The notes: generated by a model not told the origin, from the letters alone. A DNA stretch of 64,000 bases from Pseudomonadota bacterium (GCA_026388275.1 JAPLKB010000028.1:41178-105177), one strand, 5' to 3'. Counted from the first letter of the stretch, positions 52,688 through 63,770 are shown. Numbers and translations: made by a program.

Positions 52688-54079
52688 ATGGCTTTGCCAG
52701 GTGAGGGGGCGACGCAAGCCCCTTTATTAATAGAAATAATTGACATTGCTCTTCCAAATAATTATGGGGTAGCGAAAATAGAGGGGCTTGTTGTCTTTGT
52801 GCCCGAGGGCATTATCGGCGACTTAGTAAAAGTAAAAATTCTCAGGCAAGAAAAGAAGACTGCCTATGGAGAAATCTTTGAGTTAGTTGCACCCTCCCTT
52901 TTCAGGGTCATACCCCGATGCAGTCATTTCGGTCCATGTGGTGGCTGTACGCTTCAAAACCTCTCCTATGAGAAACAGCTTGAATTAAAAGAAAATTATC
53001 TGTTGCAGACACTTAAAAGAATAGGCGGATTGGACACGGAAAAAATCAGGTTTTTTCCTATTACTCCATCACCGGATATATATTATTACAGAAATAAACT
53101 TGAACTTGCCTTCGGGGAAAGCGAAGGCAGGGCTACCATAGGATTAAGGGAAAGGGTTTCGCCTTTTAAGAAATATCAGGGAAACGTGGTACCAATAGAA
53201 AGATGCCTCATCTCAAGTCAGGTTACAGAAAAAATTATCCCGCCTTTTATCAATTTTGCCCGAAAGCACGGTCTTGCAGCTTACAACCCATTTACCGGCC
53301 AGGGATTTCTCAGGCACCTTTTCCTCAGGGAATCTAAATCCAGCAATGAATTAATGGCCATCATTGAAACCACAAAGGGCGATATGCCGGACCTGATGCC
53401 ATTATGGCAGCTTTTAACCACGCTCGTTCCAGAGATAAAAAGCTTTTACAGGATTATAAACAACATACCTGGAGATAATTTTCACTCCGGAAAATTAATT
53501 CATATTGCTGGAAAATCTTATATTGAAGAGACGTTGAATGGCCTTAAATTCAGGGTTTTTCCTGAATCTTTTTTTCAGCCCAATACAAAAGCTGCTGAAA
53601 TACTTTACAAAAAGATAATCGAGCTTGCAGATCTTAAAGCAGACGAAAAGGTTCTGGGCTTGTATTGCGGGGCAGGCCCGATTGAAATCTCTCTTGCAGG
53701 ATATGCGAAGGAGGTTACAGGCATTGATTCATTACAGGCAAATATAATAAATGCCCATGAAAATTGCAAACTGAATAAAGTTAAAAACTGTTTCTTCCAT
53801 ACAGGAAAGGTCGAAACAATTCTGGGTAAAATTAACCTTGATAAAACCGACCTGCTTATTATGGACCCTCCAAGGGGAGGCATCAGCAATGATGGGCTGA
53901 AGCATATTGCACGTATAAATCCAAAAAAGATTGGATATATATCATGCAATCCATCCACACTGGCAAGGGATTTAAAAGACATTACAACGCACGGATACAG
54001 TATAACCGGCATTACTCCCTTTGATTTTTTCCCCCATACTCCTCATATTGAAACACTTGTTGTTTTAGAACGCTTATAA
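52688..54079 (+). CDS. rlmD: 23S rRNA (uracil-5-)-methyltransferase RlmD/RumA family
   Basis: A 463-residue protein: N-terminal TRAM/OB domain (IEIIDIALPNNYGVAKIEG), [4Fe-4S] cysteines in CSHFGPCGGC (about 78-87) and a SAM-dependent methyltransferase domain with LGLYCGAGPIEISLAG, DPPRGGI and the catalytic cysteine in SCNPSTLARDL (about 420). The family methylates U1939 (or related uridines) of 23S rRNA; members of this RlmD/RlmC/TrmA group are hard to tell apart. The ATG at 52688 is chosen because AGGGGAGG lies six bases before it; an in-frame ATG at 52646 has no such site. The initiation region is duplicated upstream. Confidence 0.9.
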   Translation: MALPGEGATQAPLLIEIIDIALPNNYGVAKIEGLVVFVPEGIIGDLVKVKILRQEKKTAYGEIFELVAPSLFRVIPRCSHFGPCGGCTLQNLSYEKQLELKENYLLQTLKRIGGLDTEKIRFFPITPSPDIYYYRNKLELAFGESEGRATIGLRERVSPFKKYQGNVVPIERCLISSQVTEKIIPPFINFARKHGLAAYNPFTGQGFLRHLFLRESKSSNELMAIIETTKGDMPDLMPLWQLLTTLVPEIKSFYRIINNIPGDNFHSGKLIHIAGKSYIEETLNGLKFRVFPESFFQPNTKAAEILYKKIIELADLKADEKVLGLYCGAGPIEISLAGYAKEVTGIDSLQANIINAHENCKLNKVKNCFFHTGKVETILGKINLDKTDLLIMDPPRGGISNDGLKHIARINPKKIGYISCNPSTLARDLKDITTHGYSITGITPFDFFPHTPHIETLVVLERL

Positions 54080-54200
54080 GTGAATAATTTTTTCATTAGA
54101 AAAAGTATATCCGGTGTCAGGATGTCCTTCAAAGAAACACCGATATAGCATGAGATATCAACGAGCATATAAGAACGGGAAAAGCCATTGACTATTCCGG

Positions 54201-54458
54201 ATTCACATAAGCGTATATGTAAATCCGGGTTGAATGGGCAGCGGCATGTCGGGGATTTTGCAGATGTGGATGGGCTGTGAGATTTGCAGCCCGCAGACCG
54301 GGGTTATATGGTCAGTACTGTTTTAGCCGGGAACCCACGAGCAGCCAATTATATCGATAAGTAACCAACTGTCACGTGGGTGGCAAACGTCGGAGGATCG
54401 CAAGGCGAAGCAGACCGCCGCAGATCAATATCCCCGAACATGCTGCTGACCGACCAAG
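54201..54458 (+). repeat. 258-bp non-coding element, copy 2
   Basis: Equal in length to the copy at 15698-15955. The opening palindrome is partly decayed here (ATTCACATAAGCGTATATGT). The stem ACCCACG/CGTGGGT is perfectly paired in this copy and has one mismatch in the other, and differences between the copies cluster in the predicted loop (ATATCGATAAGTAACCAA versus ATATAGAAAGCAGCCGCC) and in the stretch before TTTTAGCCGGG. It lies about 150 bases upstream of ligA. Confidence 0.7.
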
Positions 54459-54597
54459 AAAAAAGAACTAAAAATACTCAAGAAACAAAACAACCTTACC
54501 TGCCAAGCCGCTGCCCGTCTAATAAAAAACCTGAAAAACTATGACAAAACAACTCAACAGTTAATAAACTATTGACAATATCGTAAAGATTTATTAA

Positions 54598-56619
<2,022 letters not shown>

Positions 56620-56728
56620 AACCGGAGTTTCCCCATTTTTTAAAATTCCTGCTTCGCGGTTTTTGCCAGAAGTGCAAACTGCAAAGAGTACAAGATTACA
56701 AGTGGTAATTCCCTATAGAATGATAAAT

Positions 56729-56764
56729 AAAAAAGGCAGAGCCGAATTGGCCCTGCCTTTTGTT
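56729..56764 (-). terminator. Terminator of VPLP-CTERM protein 8
   Basis: On the minus strand AAAGGCAGGGCC pairs with GGCTCTGCC (loop AATTC) followed by TTTTTT. Same stem family as the cassettes at 37.8-43.9 kb. Confidence 0.92.
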
Positions 56765-56783
56765 TTGTGAATGTTAATGATGC

Positions 56784-57377
56784 TTATTTGCTGAATCTTT
56801 TCCTCAAACCTGCAAGACCGAGAAGCCCCGGAGCGAGGAGAAGAAGCGACGGCGGTAACGGAACCGGAGAAGTCCTTTCGTATGAGAAACCTCCTCCTCC
56901 TTTACCACCACCATCCTGTCCAACCGCCCAACTTGTAAACTTTATGTTCAGGTATATATCATCGGAAATCAAGTGGACAACCCCTGGCGTGTCGACAAGT
57001 CCGGGTGGATACCAATCGCACGACTCCCCCCAGGAATAAAAGTCAAGGTTTGAATAATTCGATGCAGTCATAGTCCTGCCTTCATTAAGACCATACAGAC
57101 TGAAAGCCCATTCAGTATCTGCAGGGGCACTGCCAAGATAGCCATCGGAGGAGCTCTCTTGCGCAATGTTGAATAGACCGGCATAATCCGCCCGAGTAAG
57201 CCAGACGTTGGATGTTATGTGGTCCTGATTGGCCGGCTTAGTCCAGTCCGCCCAAGAGGCCTTGGTAAAGGTAATGAGGTTTGACTCCCAGATTATGGGT
57301 TCAGCGAAGACGGCGGTCGCCTGAATGGCAGCTACAACTGCAATTAAGAGCACACACAAATACCATTTCGTTTTCAT
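56784..57377 (-). CDS. Exported VPLP-CTERM protein 8
   Basis: A 197-residue secreted protein 13 kb away from the other members. Signal peptide (LCVLLIAVVAAIQATAVFA), a Trp/Ser/Tyr-rich body with one Cys, a Gly-rich stretch (GQDGGGKGGGG) and the tail VPLPPSLLLLAPGLLGL followed by RKRFSK. AAGGAGAG precedes the ATG. Its upstream region carries the tandem operator (57480-57526) in matching orientation but no GEMM aptamer, so it belongs to the same transcriptional regulon without the riboswitch. Confidence 0.87.
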   Translation of the reverse strand: MKTKWYLCVLLIAVVAAIQATAVFAEPIIWESNLITFTKASWADWTKPANQDHITSNVWLTRADYAGLFNIAQESSSDGYLGSAPADTEWAFSLYGLNEGRTMTASNYSNLDFYSWGESCDWYPPGLVDTPGVVHLISDDIYLNIKFTSWAVGQDGGGKGGGGFSYERTSPVPLPPSLLLLAPGLLGLAGLRKRFSK

Positions 57378-57479
57378 TTAGAGCTCTCCTTCGTCGTGAT
57401 ATTCTTTACGTTGTCATAACACTTTCAAACAACGTGTATATTACTATTCCCAAACACAACGTATAACAAATTAATTTAA

Positions 57480-57526
57480 TTGTCTGTAGGATTTGTTATA
57501 CAATGCATGTAGGATAAGTACGACAA
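57480..57526 (-). promoter_or_regulatory. Tandem 23-bp operator, copy F
   Basis: Read on the minus strand, TTGTCGTACTTATCCTACA (from 57526) and TTGTATAACAAATCCTACA (from 57503) repeat with 23-bp period, followed by AATTTGTTATACGTTG as likely -10 region. The block just upstream (GAATCGTCAAAAATG, around 57571-57586) is also shared with copies A, D and E. Confidence 0.75.
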
Positions 57527-57706
57527 TTTATTGTATGATGGAGCTGAGAACTGAACGTCCTTTACATTTTCATTTTTGACGATTCTCGAAATCAATGAAT
57601 GTACCAGCTTGCGGCTGTTCCCTTGCCGCCTTGATATCATCTTCGATTTGGAAGTAGAATAGTGCTGCTGCCAGGGATAAGGACAAGATTGTCACGGTGC
57701 TTTTTG

Positions 57707-58471
57707 CTATAGCTGTATCTTTAATTGAGACAGTCTTTCGCTGATCTGTTGAGTCGTGTTTTTCAATTGCTGGATCATGAAAGGCAACTTATCGTTAAGC
57801 ATTGAGTTTGAGAAGCCGATTACGCAGATGGCCCCGATAGGTAAGTCGTTTGAATAAATAAGTGTTGCTACGGCCCGTACCCCCTTTAAATACTCTTCAA
57901 GATCAAGGCTGTAGCCTGCTTCTCTTGTTTTATCAATCTCTTTAAGGAATTCATTGATATCGGTAATACTGTTTTCGGTATATCGCGGCAATCCCTTCTC
58001 TTTCAAAAACATCTTTATACTTTCGTTGTCCATAGGTGAGAGAAAAGCCTTGCAGAGAACAGATGCGGTAATCGGGAATTTTAAGCCTATCGGGGAGGAT
58101 ATCTTGAGCGCCTTTTTTGCTTCTACGGCATCGAGGACCCTTGCAACGGTATTTTCACGTATGCAGAGAAACGCAGTTTCATCCACAAGTGAAACCAGTT
58201 TTTTCAGAAAAGGCCTTGCGACCATTAGGATCTCTCCTCCTCTGAATACTTTTTTTGCAAGTTCGTATAATTCCGGCCCGATCAAATACTTCTTAGTTTT
58301 AATTTCTTTTTCAACGAATTTCTCATCTTTAAGAGCGTTTAATATTCCATAAACAGTGCTTTTACTTACAGACAGGTTATTTGATATTTCCGTGACGCCG
58401 AGCGGAGTTCCGCTATCAACTATAAATTTAAGGACTTCAAGAGATTTTTTTAAAATAGGTGGACTATACAT
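57707..58471 (-). CDS. IclR-family transcriptional regulator
   Basis: A 254-residue regulator: N-terminal winged helix (GVTEISNNLSVSKSTVYGIL, about 20-60) and C-terminal effector domain (GSPIGLKFPITASVLCKAFL region; YSLDLEEYLKGVRAVATLIY; GAICVIGFSNSM). A palindrome TTCA-CTATAA-TGAA lies just before its start codon. It is divergent from the Wood-Ljungdahl genes starting at 58669 and is the obvious candidate to control them or itself. The effector is unknown. Confidence 0.92.
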   Translation of the reverse strand: MYSPPILKKSLEVLKFIVDSGTPLGVTEISNNLSVSKSTVYGILNALKDEKFVEKEIKTKKYLIGPELYELAKKVFRGGEILMVARPFLKKLVSLVDETAFLCIRENTVARVLDAVEAKKALKISSPIGLKFPITASVLCKAFLSPMDNESIKMFLKEKGLPRYTENSITDINEFLKEIDKTREAGYSLDLEEYLKGVRAVATLIYSNDLPIGAICVIGFSNSMLNDKLPFMIQQLKNTTQQISERLSQLKIQL

Positions 58472-58474
58472 AAT

Positions 58475-58488
58475 TCACTATAATGAAC
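58475..58488. promoter_or_regulatory. Palindromic site upstream of the IclR gene
   Basis: TTCACTATAATGAA is an inverted repeat (TTCA/TGAA arms with A/T-rich centre) three bases upstream of the IclR start codon. It could be an autoregulatory operator. The spacer to the divergent gene is AT-rich. Confidence 0.4.
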
Positions 58489-58621
58489 AGCATATAATAA
58501 ATTTAGTATTATGTCAATAATGCTGAATCTAAATGAACCTTAACAATAAATAGTTTTATTCACAATTACAATCGAGGTAAGATAATAAGCAATTTGTTTA
58601 AGTAATAAAGGACATAATGTT

Positions 58622-58649
58622 TTGAAAATTGCCAATAATTTGTTAATAT
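58622..58649 (+). promoter_or_regulatory. Probable promoter of the Wood-Ljungdahl operon
   Basis: TTGAAA (58622-58627) and TAATAT (58644-58649) are spaced by 16 bases and end 19 bases before the ATG at 58669, with AAGGA as ribosome binding site between. Confidence 0.45.
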
Positions 58650-58668
58650 TATAGCACTAAGGATTTGA

Positions 58669-60633
58669 ATGGCAAAATATAAGATTAAATTCCTCCCCAT
58701 AGACAGGGTATGTTTTTCTGAAAACGGAGAAACTGTACTTGAAACGGCAATGAAGTCCGGCATCCATATTAACGCTTCCTGCGGTGGTAACGCTTCCTGC
58801 GGGAAATGCAGGATCAAGGTGCTGAAAGGTAACGCTCCTTCCGGGGTTCATCCTGAAATATCGGAATTAGAGTACGATTCGGGCATAAGGCTTGCTTGCA
58901 TGACTACCCCGCATTCAGATATGACAATCGAAGTGCCTCTTGAATCACAGGTGGATAAGCTTGTACTGAAAAAGAGAAGTAAGGCAACCTCTATTCTTTC
59001 TGCATCAGATATCGGGGAACTTGTAACTGGATGGGACGTGGATCCTGCTGTGTCTAAGAGATATATTGAGTTTGAGCCACCGTCTATTGAGGATAATATA
59101 TCAGACTTCGGGAGACTTGCAAGGGTGCTGAAGGAGAAGTGCGGTATTGACGGCATTACTGTTGATTTTAAAGTTCTTGCAAAGTTGAGCAAGGTGCTGA
59201 GAGATGCTGACTGGAAGGTTACGGTTACAATAGTTCAAATAAGAGAAGGGTATAAACTTATTAACATTGAGCCCGGCAATGCTGTGGAAAATAACTATTC
59301 AATAGTGATAGATATTGGAACAACAACAGTTTGCGCACAGCTTCTCGACCTTGCAGGCTGCAGCGTGCTTAAACTAAAGGCACCGGCGGGTACTGGCAGA
59401 GATCTTTGTACGCTGGCAGAATCATCCGATTACAATGCCCAGATCAGTTACGGGGAAGATGTGATATCAAGGATCATGTACTCTCAGAAAAAAGGCGGGT
59501 TGAAGAAGCTGCAGGAAGTTGTGATCCACACAATCAATGACCTGATAAAAGAACTTATCGAAATAAGCGGCGTAAATACGGAGCATATATCACATCTCGT
59601 ATTTGCCGGAAATACCACAATGACACATATCGTTCTTGGCCTGGACCCCAAATATATCATGCTTTCGCCATATACGCCGGTGGCAACAATTTTCCCCCCT
59701 GTCAGGGCTAAGATGCTTGGTGTAAGAGTAAAGGAGCATGTCCATGTATATGTTTTTCCCTGTGTGTCTTCCTATATTGGCGGAGATATTGTTGCAGGCG
59801 TCCTCGGCTCAGGGGTTTTTCAGAGAGACAGGACAGCCCTTTTTATGGATATAGGAACAAACGGCGAGATTGTACTTGGCAATAAAGACTGGCTTGTATG
59901 CGCATCATGCTCTGCCGGCCCGGCTTTTGAAGGCGGCGGGATTAAGTTCGGTATGAGGGCAGGGAAGGGTGCAATAGAACAGATCAGAATTAACCCTTCT
60001 ACTTTTGAGCCCATGACTCTTACTATCGGGCGGGTAAAGCCTATGGGCATATGCGGCTCGGGCTTGATTGATCTTGTTGCAGAACTTATTGAGGTTGGCC
60101 TTATAGACCAGAACGGCAAGTTTAAAAGAGATATTAAGACAAAGAGAATAAGGGAAGGAGACAGCAGGTATGAATATGTGGTCTGTTACAAATCCGAGAC
60201 CTGTATTGACAGAGATATCGTAATCACCGAGGTGGATATAGACAACCTGATGAGGGCAAAAGCAGCTATATATGCCGGATGCAAGGTTCTCCTCGACAAT
60301 GTTGGCCTTGCCTTTAAGGATGTAGATATGGTTATAATATCAGGCGGATTCGGTCATTATATTGACCTTGAAAAAGCGCAGATTATCGGGTTGCTGCCCG
60401 GATTATCTCTGAATAAATTTATATTTGTAGGGAATGGCTCTCTCCTGGGTGCAAGGTTGCTCTCGTTCTGTAAGGGATTTTTGAATGAGACTGAGAGAAT
60501 TGCGAGAACTATGACGAATATTGAGCTTTCAAATAACAACAAATTCATGGACGAATATATAGCAGCAATGTTTCTGCCCCACACTAATCAGGAGGAATTC
60601 CCTGGTGTAATGGAGAAGCTTAGAAGACAGTGA
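58669..60633 (+). CDS. Reductive activator of corrinoid proteins (RACo/RamA-like ASKHA ATPase)
   Basis: A 654-residue protein. The N-terminus is a plant-type [2Fe-2S] ferredoxin with C38-x5-C44-x2-C47-x29-C77. After a linker/middle domain (about 95-200) comes the actin-like ASKHA ATPase region (NYSIVIDIGTTTVCAQLLDL; FMDIGTNGEIVLGN; SCSAGPAFEGGGIKFG; ICGSGLIDLVAEL; ISGGFGHYIDL). RACo uses ATP to drive one-electron reduction of inactive Co(II) in corrinoid proteins to Co(I), and in acetogens its target is the corrinoid/iron-sulfur protein whose small subunit is encoded at 62829. It could also serve the corrinoid protein at 3171. The stop codon lies inside a GTGAATAG repeat. Confidence 0.92.
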   Translation: MAKYKIKFLPIDRVCFSENGETVLETAMKSGIHINASCGGNASCGKCRIKVLKGNAPSGVHPEISELEYDSGIRLACMTTPHSDMTIEVPLESQVDKLVLKKRSKATSILSASDIGELVTGWDVDPAVSKRYIEFEPPSIEDNISDFGRLARVLKEKCGIDGITVDFKVLAKLSKVLRDADWKVTVTIVQIREGYKLINIEPGNAVENNYSIVIDIGTTTVCAQLLDLAGCSVLKLKAPAGTGRDLCTLAESSDYNAQISYGEDVISRIMYSQKKGGLKKLQEVVIHTINDLIKELIEISGVNTEHISHLVFAGNTTMTHIVLGLDPKYIMLSPYTPVATIFPPVRAKMLGVRVKEHVHVYVFPCVSSYIGGDIVAGVLGSGVFQRDRTALFMDIGTNGEIVLGNKDWLVCASCSAGPAFEGGGIKFGMRAGKGAIEQIRINPSTFEPMTLTIGRVKPMGICGSGLIDLVAELIEVGLIDQNGKFKRDIKTKRIREGDSRYEYVVCYKSETCIDRDIVITEVDIDNLMRAKAAIYAGCKVLLDNVGLAFKDVDMVIISGGFGHYIDLEKAQIIGLLPGLSLNKFIFVGNGSLLGARLLSFCKGFLNETERIARTMTNIELSNNNKFMDEYIAAMFLPHTNQEEFPGVMEKLRRQ

Positions 60634-60747
60634 ATAGTGAATAGTGAATAATAGCCCTGGCGGACAGGAGTCTGCGCGACATAAAGTGAGTTAAAGCATT
60701 GCCGGTTTTATATCGGAAATTGTTAATCAAAAATAAAGGTGTAAATA

Positions 60748-61518
60748 ATGCCAAAAGTTATAGCAATTGCCGGAAAAGGTGGTGTCGGGAAGACGACTAT
60801 TTGCGGGCTTCTAATAAGGTACCTTGTTGAAGAGGTAAAAGATGGTCCTGTCCTTGCCGTTGACGCTGATCCGAATTCAAACCTGAATGAACTCCTCGGT
60901 GTAGATGTTACAGCGACGATCGGCGAGGCGCGCGAGCTTATGAAGAAAGATGTGCCGCAGGGCATGACAAAGGATGTATGGTTCGAATACAAAGTGCATG
61001 AGGCAATTATCGAGAGCAAGGGGTTTGACCTTCTTGTTATGGGCAGGCCTGAAGGGCCCGGGTGCTATTGTGCTGCAAACAGTCTTGCGAAACAATCAAT
61101 TGATGCCTTGAAAGAGAACTATGCCTATGTGGTTGTAGATAACGAAGCAGGCATGGAGCATATCAGCAGGCTTGTTACTCAGGATATAGACCAGTTATAT
61201 ATTATTTCGGATGCGACGCCGAGGGGCGTGATGACTGCAAAACGCATAATTGATCTGATCAGTGATCTGGGCTTGAATATAAAGAGAATGGAGATTGTAA
61301 TTAACAGGTTAAAAGCCGGTCATGGTGAAAAGCTGATAGATGTGGCCATGCGAACAGGGGAAAAGGTTGCAGGCACTATAAGGAACGATGATGTGCTTAT
61401 AAAAGACGATATGGAAGGGAAACCCATATTTTTTCTCGATAAAGAATCAGCTGCGCTGATTGATGCATATGAGCTTTTCAAAAAAACTTTGGGACAGGAT
61501 GGTTTTGTACAGAGTTAA
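60748..61518 (+). CDS. cooC: CO dehydrogenase/acetyl-CoA synthase maturation ATPase (CooC/AcsF)
   Basis: A 256-residue MinD-type P-loop ATPase. The deviant Walker A is AGKGGVGKT at 8-16, the nickel-binding C106-x-C108 motif is in GPGCYCAAN, and VVDNEAGMEH is the Walker B region. It inserts or activates nickel in CODH or ACS. AGGTG lies before the ATG. Position between the RACo gene and folD ties it to the Wood-Ljungdahl carbonyl branch; the CODH catalytic subunit itself is outside the window. Confidence 0.92.
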   Translation: MPKVIAIAGKGGVGKTTICGLLIRYLVEEVKDGPVLAVDADPNSNLNELLGVDVTATIGEARELMKKDVPQGMTKDVWFEYKVHEAIIESKGFDLLVMGRPEGPGCYCAANSLAKQSIDALKENYAYVVVDNEAGMEHISRLVTQDIDQLYIISDATPRGVMTAKRIIDLISDLGLNIKRMEIVINRLKAGHGEKLIDVAMRTGEKVAGTIRNDDVLIKDDMEGKPIFFLDKESAALIDAYELFKKTLGQDGFVQS

Positions 61519-61545
61519 AGGGGAATGCTTGAAGAAGGAGGTCCT

Positions 61546-62430
61546 ATGTCTGCAAAAATCATAAGTGGAACGGAGATCGCGTCCCGGATCAGAGAAGAAA
61601 TTAAAGAAGATACTGCAAGTTTAATGGAGAAGCACGGAATCGCACCCGGCCTTGCAACGATTATTGTGGGCAGGAATCCTGCATCTGTGAGTTATGTTAC
61701 GGCAAAACAGAAAACGGCAAAAGACCTCGGGTTTTATTCAATTCAGGAAGATTTGCCGGAAGATGTTCCCGAAGATGTGCTTCTTGAGATAATTAAAAAA
61801 TATAACAAAGATCAGAAGATACATGGAATACTTGTACAATTACCGTTACCGAAGCAGATAAATGAAAACAGGGTTCTTTATGCGATAGATCCTGACAAGG
61901 ATGTAGATGGTTTTCACCCCACGAATGTTGGGCGGCTTATGATTGGAGAAGCCCGTTTCTATCCATGCACGCCATATGGGATTCAGCAAATGCTCATAAG
62001 AAGCGGTGTGCAGATAGACGGTGCAGAGGTAGTGATTATAGGGAGGAGTAATATTGTTGGGAAACCTATTGCAATGATGCTTGCACAGAAGGCAAAAGGT
62101 GCAAATGCAACGGTCACTTTGTGCCATACAGGAACACGAGACCTTGCTTTTCACACAAAACGTGCCGATATTCTCATAGTTGCGGCAGGCAGGCCCAGGG
62201 CGATAACTGCTGATATGGTAAAAGAAGGTGCAGTTGTCATAGATGTTGGCGTAAACAGGATAGGGATGACGCCGGAAGGAAAGGCAAAGCTCTGCGGGGA
62301 TGTTGATTTCGATGCTGTCAAAGAAAAAGCATCTATGATAACGCCGGTACCGGGTGGTGTAGGACCGATGACGATAACGATGTTGATGCTGAATACATTA
62401 GAGTCGGCGAAAATGAGTGCAGGCATGTAA
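61546..62430 (+). CDS. folD: Bifunctional methylenetetrahydrofolate dehydrogenase/cyclohydrolase FolD
   Basis: A 294-residue enzyme: SYVTAKQKTAKDLG contains the catalytic Lys, QLPLPKQI and DKDVDGFHPTNVGRL are the substrate motifs, PCTPYGIQQML and GRSNIVGKPIAMML the NAD(P) motifs, and PVPGGVGPMTITMLM closes the fold. The ATG at 61546 is chosen because GGAGG stands six bases before it, over an ATG seven codons earlier. It catalyses two steps of the methyl branch of the Wood-Ljungdahl pathway. Confidence 0.96.
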   Translation: MSAKIISGTEIASRIREEIKEDTASLMEKHGIAPGLATIIVGRNPASVSYVTAKQKTAKDLGFYSIQEDLPEDVPEDVLLEIIKKYNKDQKIHGILVQLPLPKQINENRVLYAIDPDKDVDGFHPTNVGRLMIGEARFYPCTPYGIQQMLIRSGVQIDGAEVVIIGRSNIVGKPIAMMLAQKAKGANATVTLCHTGTRDLAFHTKRADILIVAAGRPRAITADMVKEGAVVIDVGVNRIGMTPEGKAKLCGDVDFDAVKEKASMITPVPGGVGPMTITMLMLNTLESAKMSAGM

Positions 62431-62458
62431 GCGCAGTCAAATTTAGTAAGGAGACGGC

Positions 62459-62674
62459 ATGATTGATTACCAATATGATGAGAAAGAGGATTTTAACGGG
62501 AAGAAGGTGAAAGTTCTCGGTGATACCTTTGAGGAAGGCAAACCTGAAGGTCAGCAGGACTGGAGAATAAAACTTGCAACCCGCGAAGAAAGACTTGGAT
62601 ATATAAAGACAGCTCTACGATACTGGTACAGCAAAGACTGGTATGGGAGCGAGAAGAGAAAAGGCAGTGAATAG
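62459..62674 (+). CDS. Small protein of unknown function between folD and acsD
   Basis: A 71-residue acidic/aromatic protein (MIDYQYDEKEDFNGKKVKVL; REERLGYIKTALRYWYSKDW) with GGAGA ten bases upstream, 28 bases after folD. Its last residues (KRKGSE) and stop are formed by the following GTGAATAG repeat, so the original C-terminus may have been different. It is probably part of the Wood-Ljungdahl operon. I do not recognise the family. Confidence 0.7.
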   Translation: MIDYQYDEKEDFNGKKVKVLGDTFEEGKPEGQQDWRIKLATREERLGYIKTALRYWYSKDWYGSEKRKGSE

Positions 62675-62806
62675 TGAACAGTGAATAGTGAATAGTTTAA
62701 AAACAGTGAATAGTGAAGAGAATGCCAAGAGCTGATTCTGAATTTGTTTTTACTATTCACTATTCACTGTTCACTGCCTTTAAACTGTTCACTAACGACT
62801 ATTCAC
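62668..62806. repeat. Large inverted cluster of AGTGAATAG repeats
   Basis: GTGAATAGTGAACAGTGAAT direct copies (62668-62718) are followed, after about 35 unique bases, by CTATTCACTATTCACTGTTC inverted copies (62752-62806). The two arms can pair into a long hairpin between the small gene and acsD. The same family is at 22321 and 60632. Confidence 0.85.
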
Positions 62807-62828
62807 TGATTTTAACAAGGGAGGGACA

Positions 62829-63770
62829 ATGGCTTTTGAAATTCCAAAAATAAAATATACCGGCAGTATAAAAGAAGTCAAAATAGGTGTCGGATCAAAG
62901 GCAATCACCATAGGAGGTGAGAGGTGCTACCCCCTTTACCTTTTTGAAGGTGAGATGTCCAATAAGCCGAGAATAGCCTTTGAAGTGTGGGACTACGAGC
63001 CGCAGGAATGGCAGGCATGGGCCATAGAGCCTTTTGTGGATGTAATCAACGACCCTGCTGCATGGGCAAGAAAATGCGTAGATGTATATGGCGCCGAGAT
63101 TATAGCTTTACTGCTTAAGAGCGCTGACCCTAATGGTATGAACAGGGATGTGGAAGAGGTTGTGGCTGTGGTCAAGTGTGTTGCCGATGCTGTTGACGTA
63201 CCTCTTATCATCTGGGGAACAGGAGATGGCGAAAAGGACATCGTTTTATTAAGAAGAGTAGCCGAAGTATGCGAAGGGAAAAATGTCGCAATCGGCCCTG
63301 TAACGGAAAAAAACTACAAGCAGATCGGGGCAATAGCTATTGCATATAATCATGTTGTGCTTGCATCAAGCCCGATAGACGTAAACCTTGCAAAACAGTT
63401 AAATATCCTCCTTGGAAACCTCGGTGTACCTGATGAGAAAATCATTGTAGACCCAACAACCGGCGGGCTGGGTTATGGTCTTGAATATTCTTATTCTGTG
63501 ATTGAGCGGGACAGGATGGCAGCCCTTACCCAGGAAGATGCAAAACTACAGTATCCCATTGTTTGCAATCTTGCCCAGGAGGTCTGGAAGACGAGAGAGA
63601 CAAGATTGACGAGAGCGGAAGAACCGAAACTTGGAGATGAAAAGAAAAGATCTGTGCTGATGGAAGCTGTTACGGCCATGAGCCTTCTTATTGCCGGAGC
63701 AGATATTGCGATAATGAGGCATCCTGACAGTGTGGCACTCATTAAGGATATGATCAAAGAATTGACCTAA
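62829..63770 (+). CDS. acsD: Corrinoid/iron-sulfur protein small subunit (acetyl-CoA decarbonylase/synthase delta)
   Basis: A 313-residue TIM-barrel protein of the CdhD/AcsD family: GERCYPLYLFEGEMSNKPRI near the start, AEIIALLLKSADPNGMNRDV, PLIIWGTGDGEKDIVLLRRV and DPTTGGLGYGLEYSYSVIER are recognisable family motifs. It pairs with the large subunit (AcsC) to carry the methyl group to acetyl-CoA synthase. GGGAGGG precedes the ATG. The large subunit and CODH/ACS are not in the window; an insertion sequence begins 150 bases further on. Confidence 0.93.
   Translation: MAFEIPKIKYTGSIKEVKIGVGSKAITIGGERCYPLYLFEGEMSNKPRIAFEVWDYEPQEWQAWAIEPFVDVINDPAAWARKCVDVYGAEIIALLLKSADPNGMNRDVEEVVAVVKCVADAVDVPLIIWGTGDGEKDIVLLRRVAEVCEGKNVAIGPVTEKNYKQIGAIAIAYNHVVLASSPIDVNLAKQLNILLGNLGVPDEKIIVDPTTGGLGYGLEYSYSVIERDRMAALTQEDAKLQYPIVCNLAQEVWKTRETRLTRAEEPKLGDEKKRSVLMEAVTAMSLLIAGADIAIMRHPDSVALIKDMIKELT

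Noticed and set aside
56784..57377. True PEP-CTERM wording (VPEP motif) for the family
   Set aside because: All eight tails read VPIP or VPLP, not VPEP, so I describe them as PEP-CTERM-like; the exosortase that would process them is not in the window.
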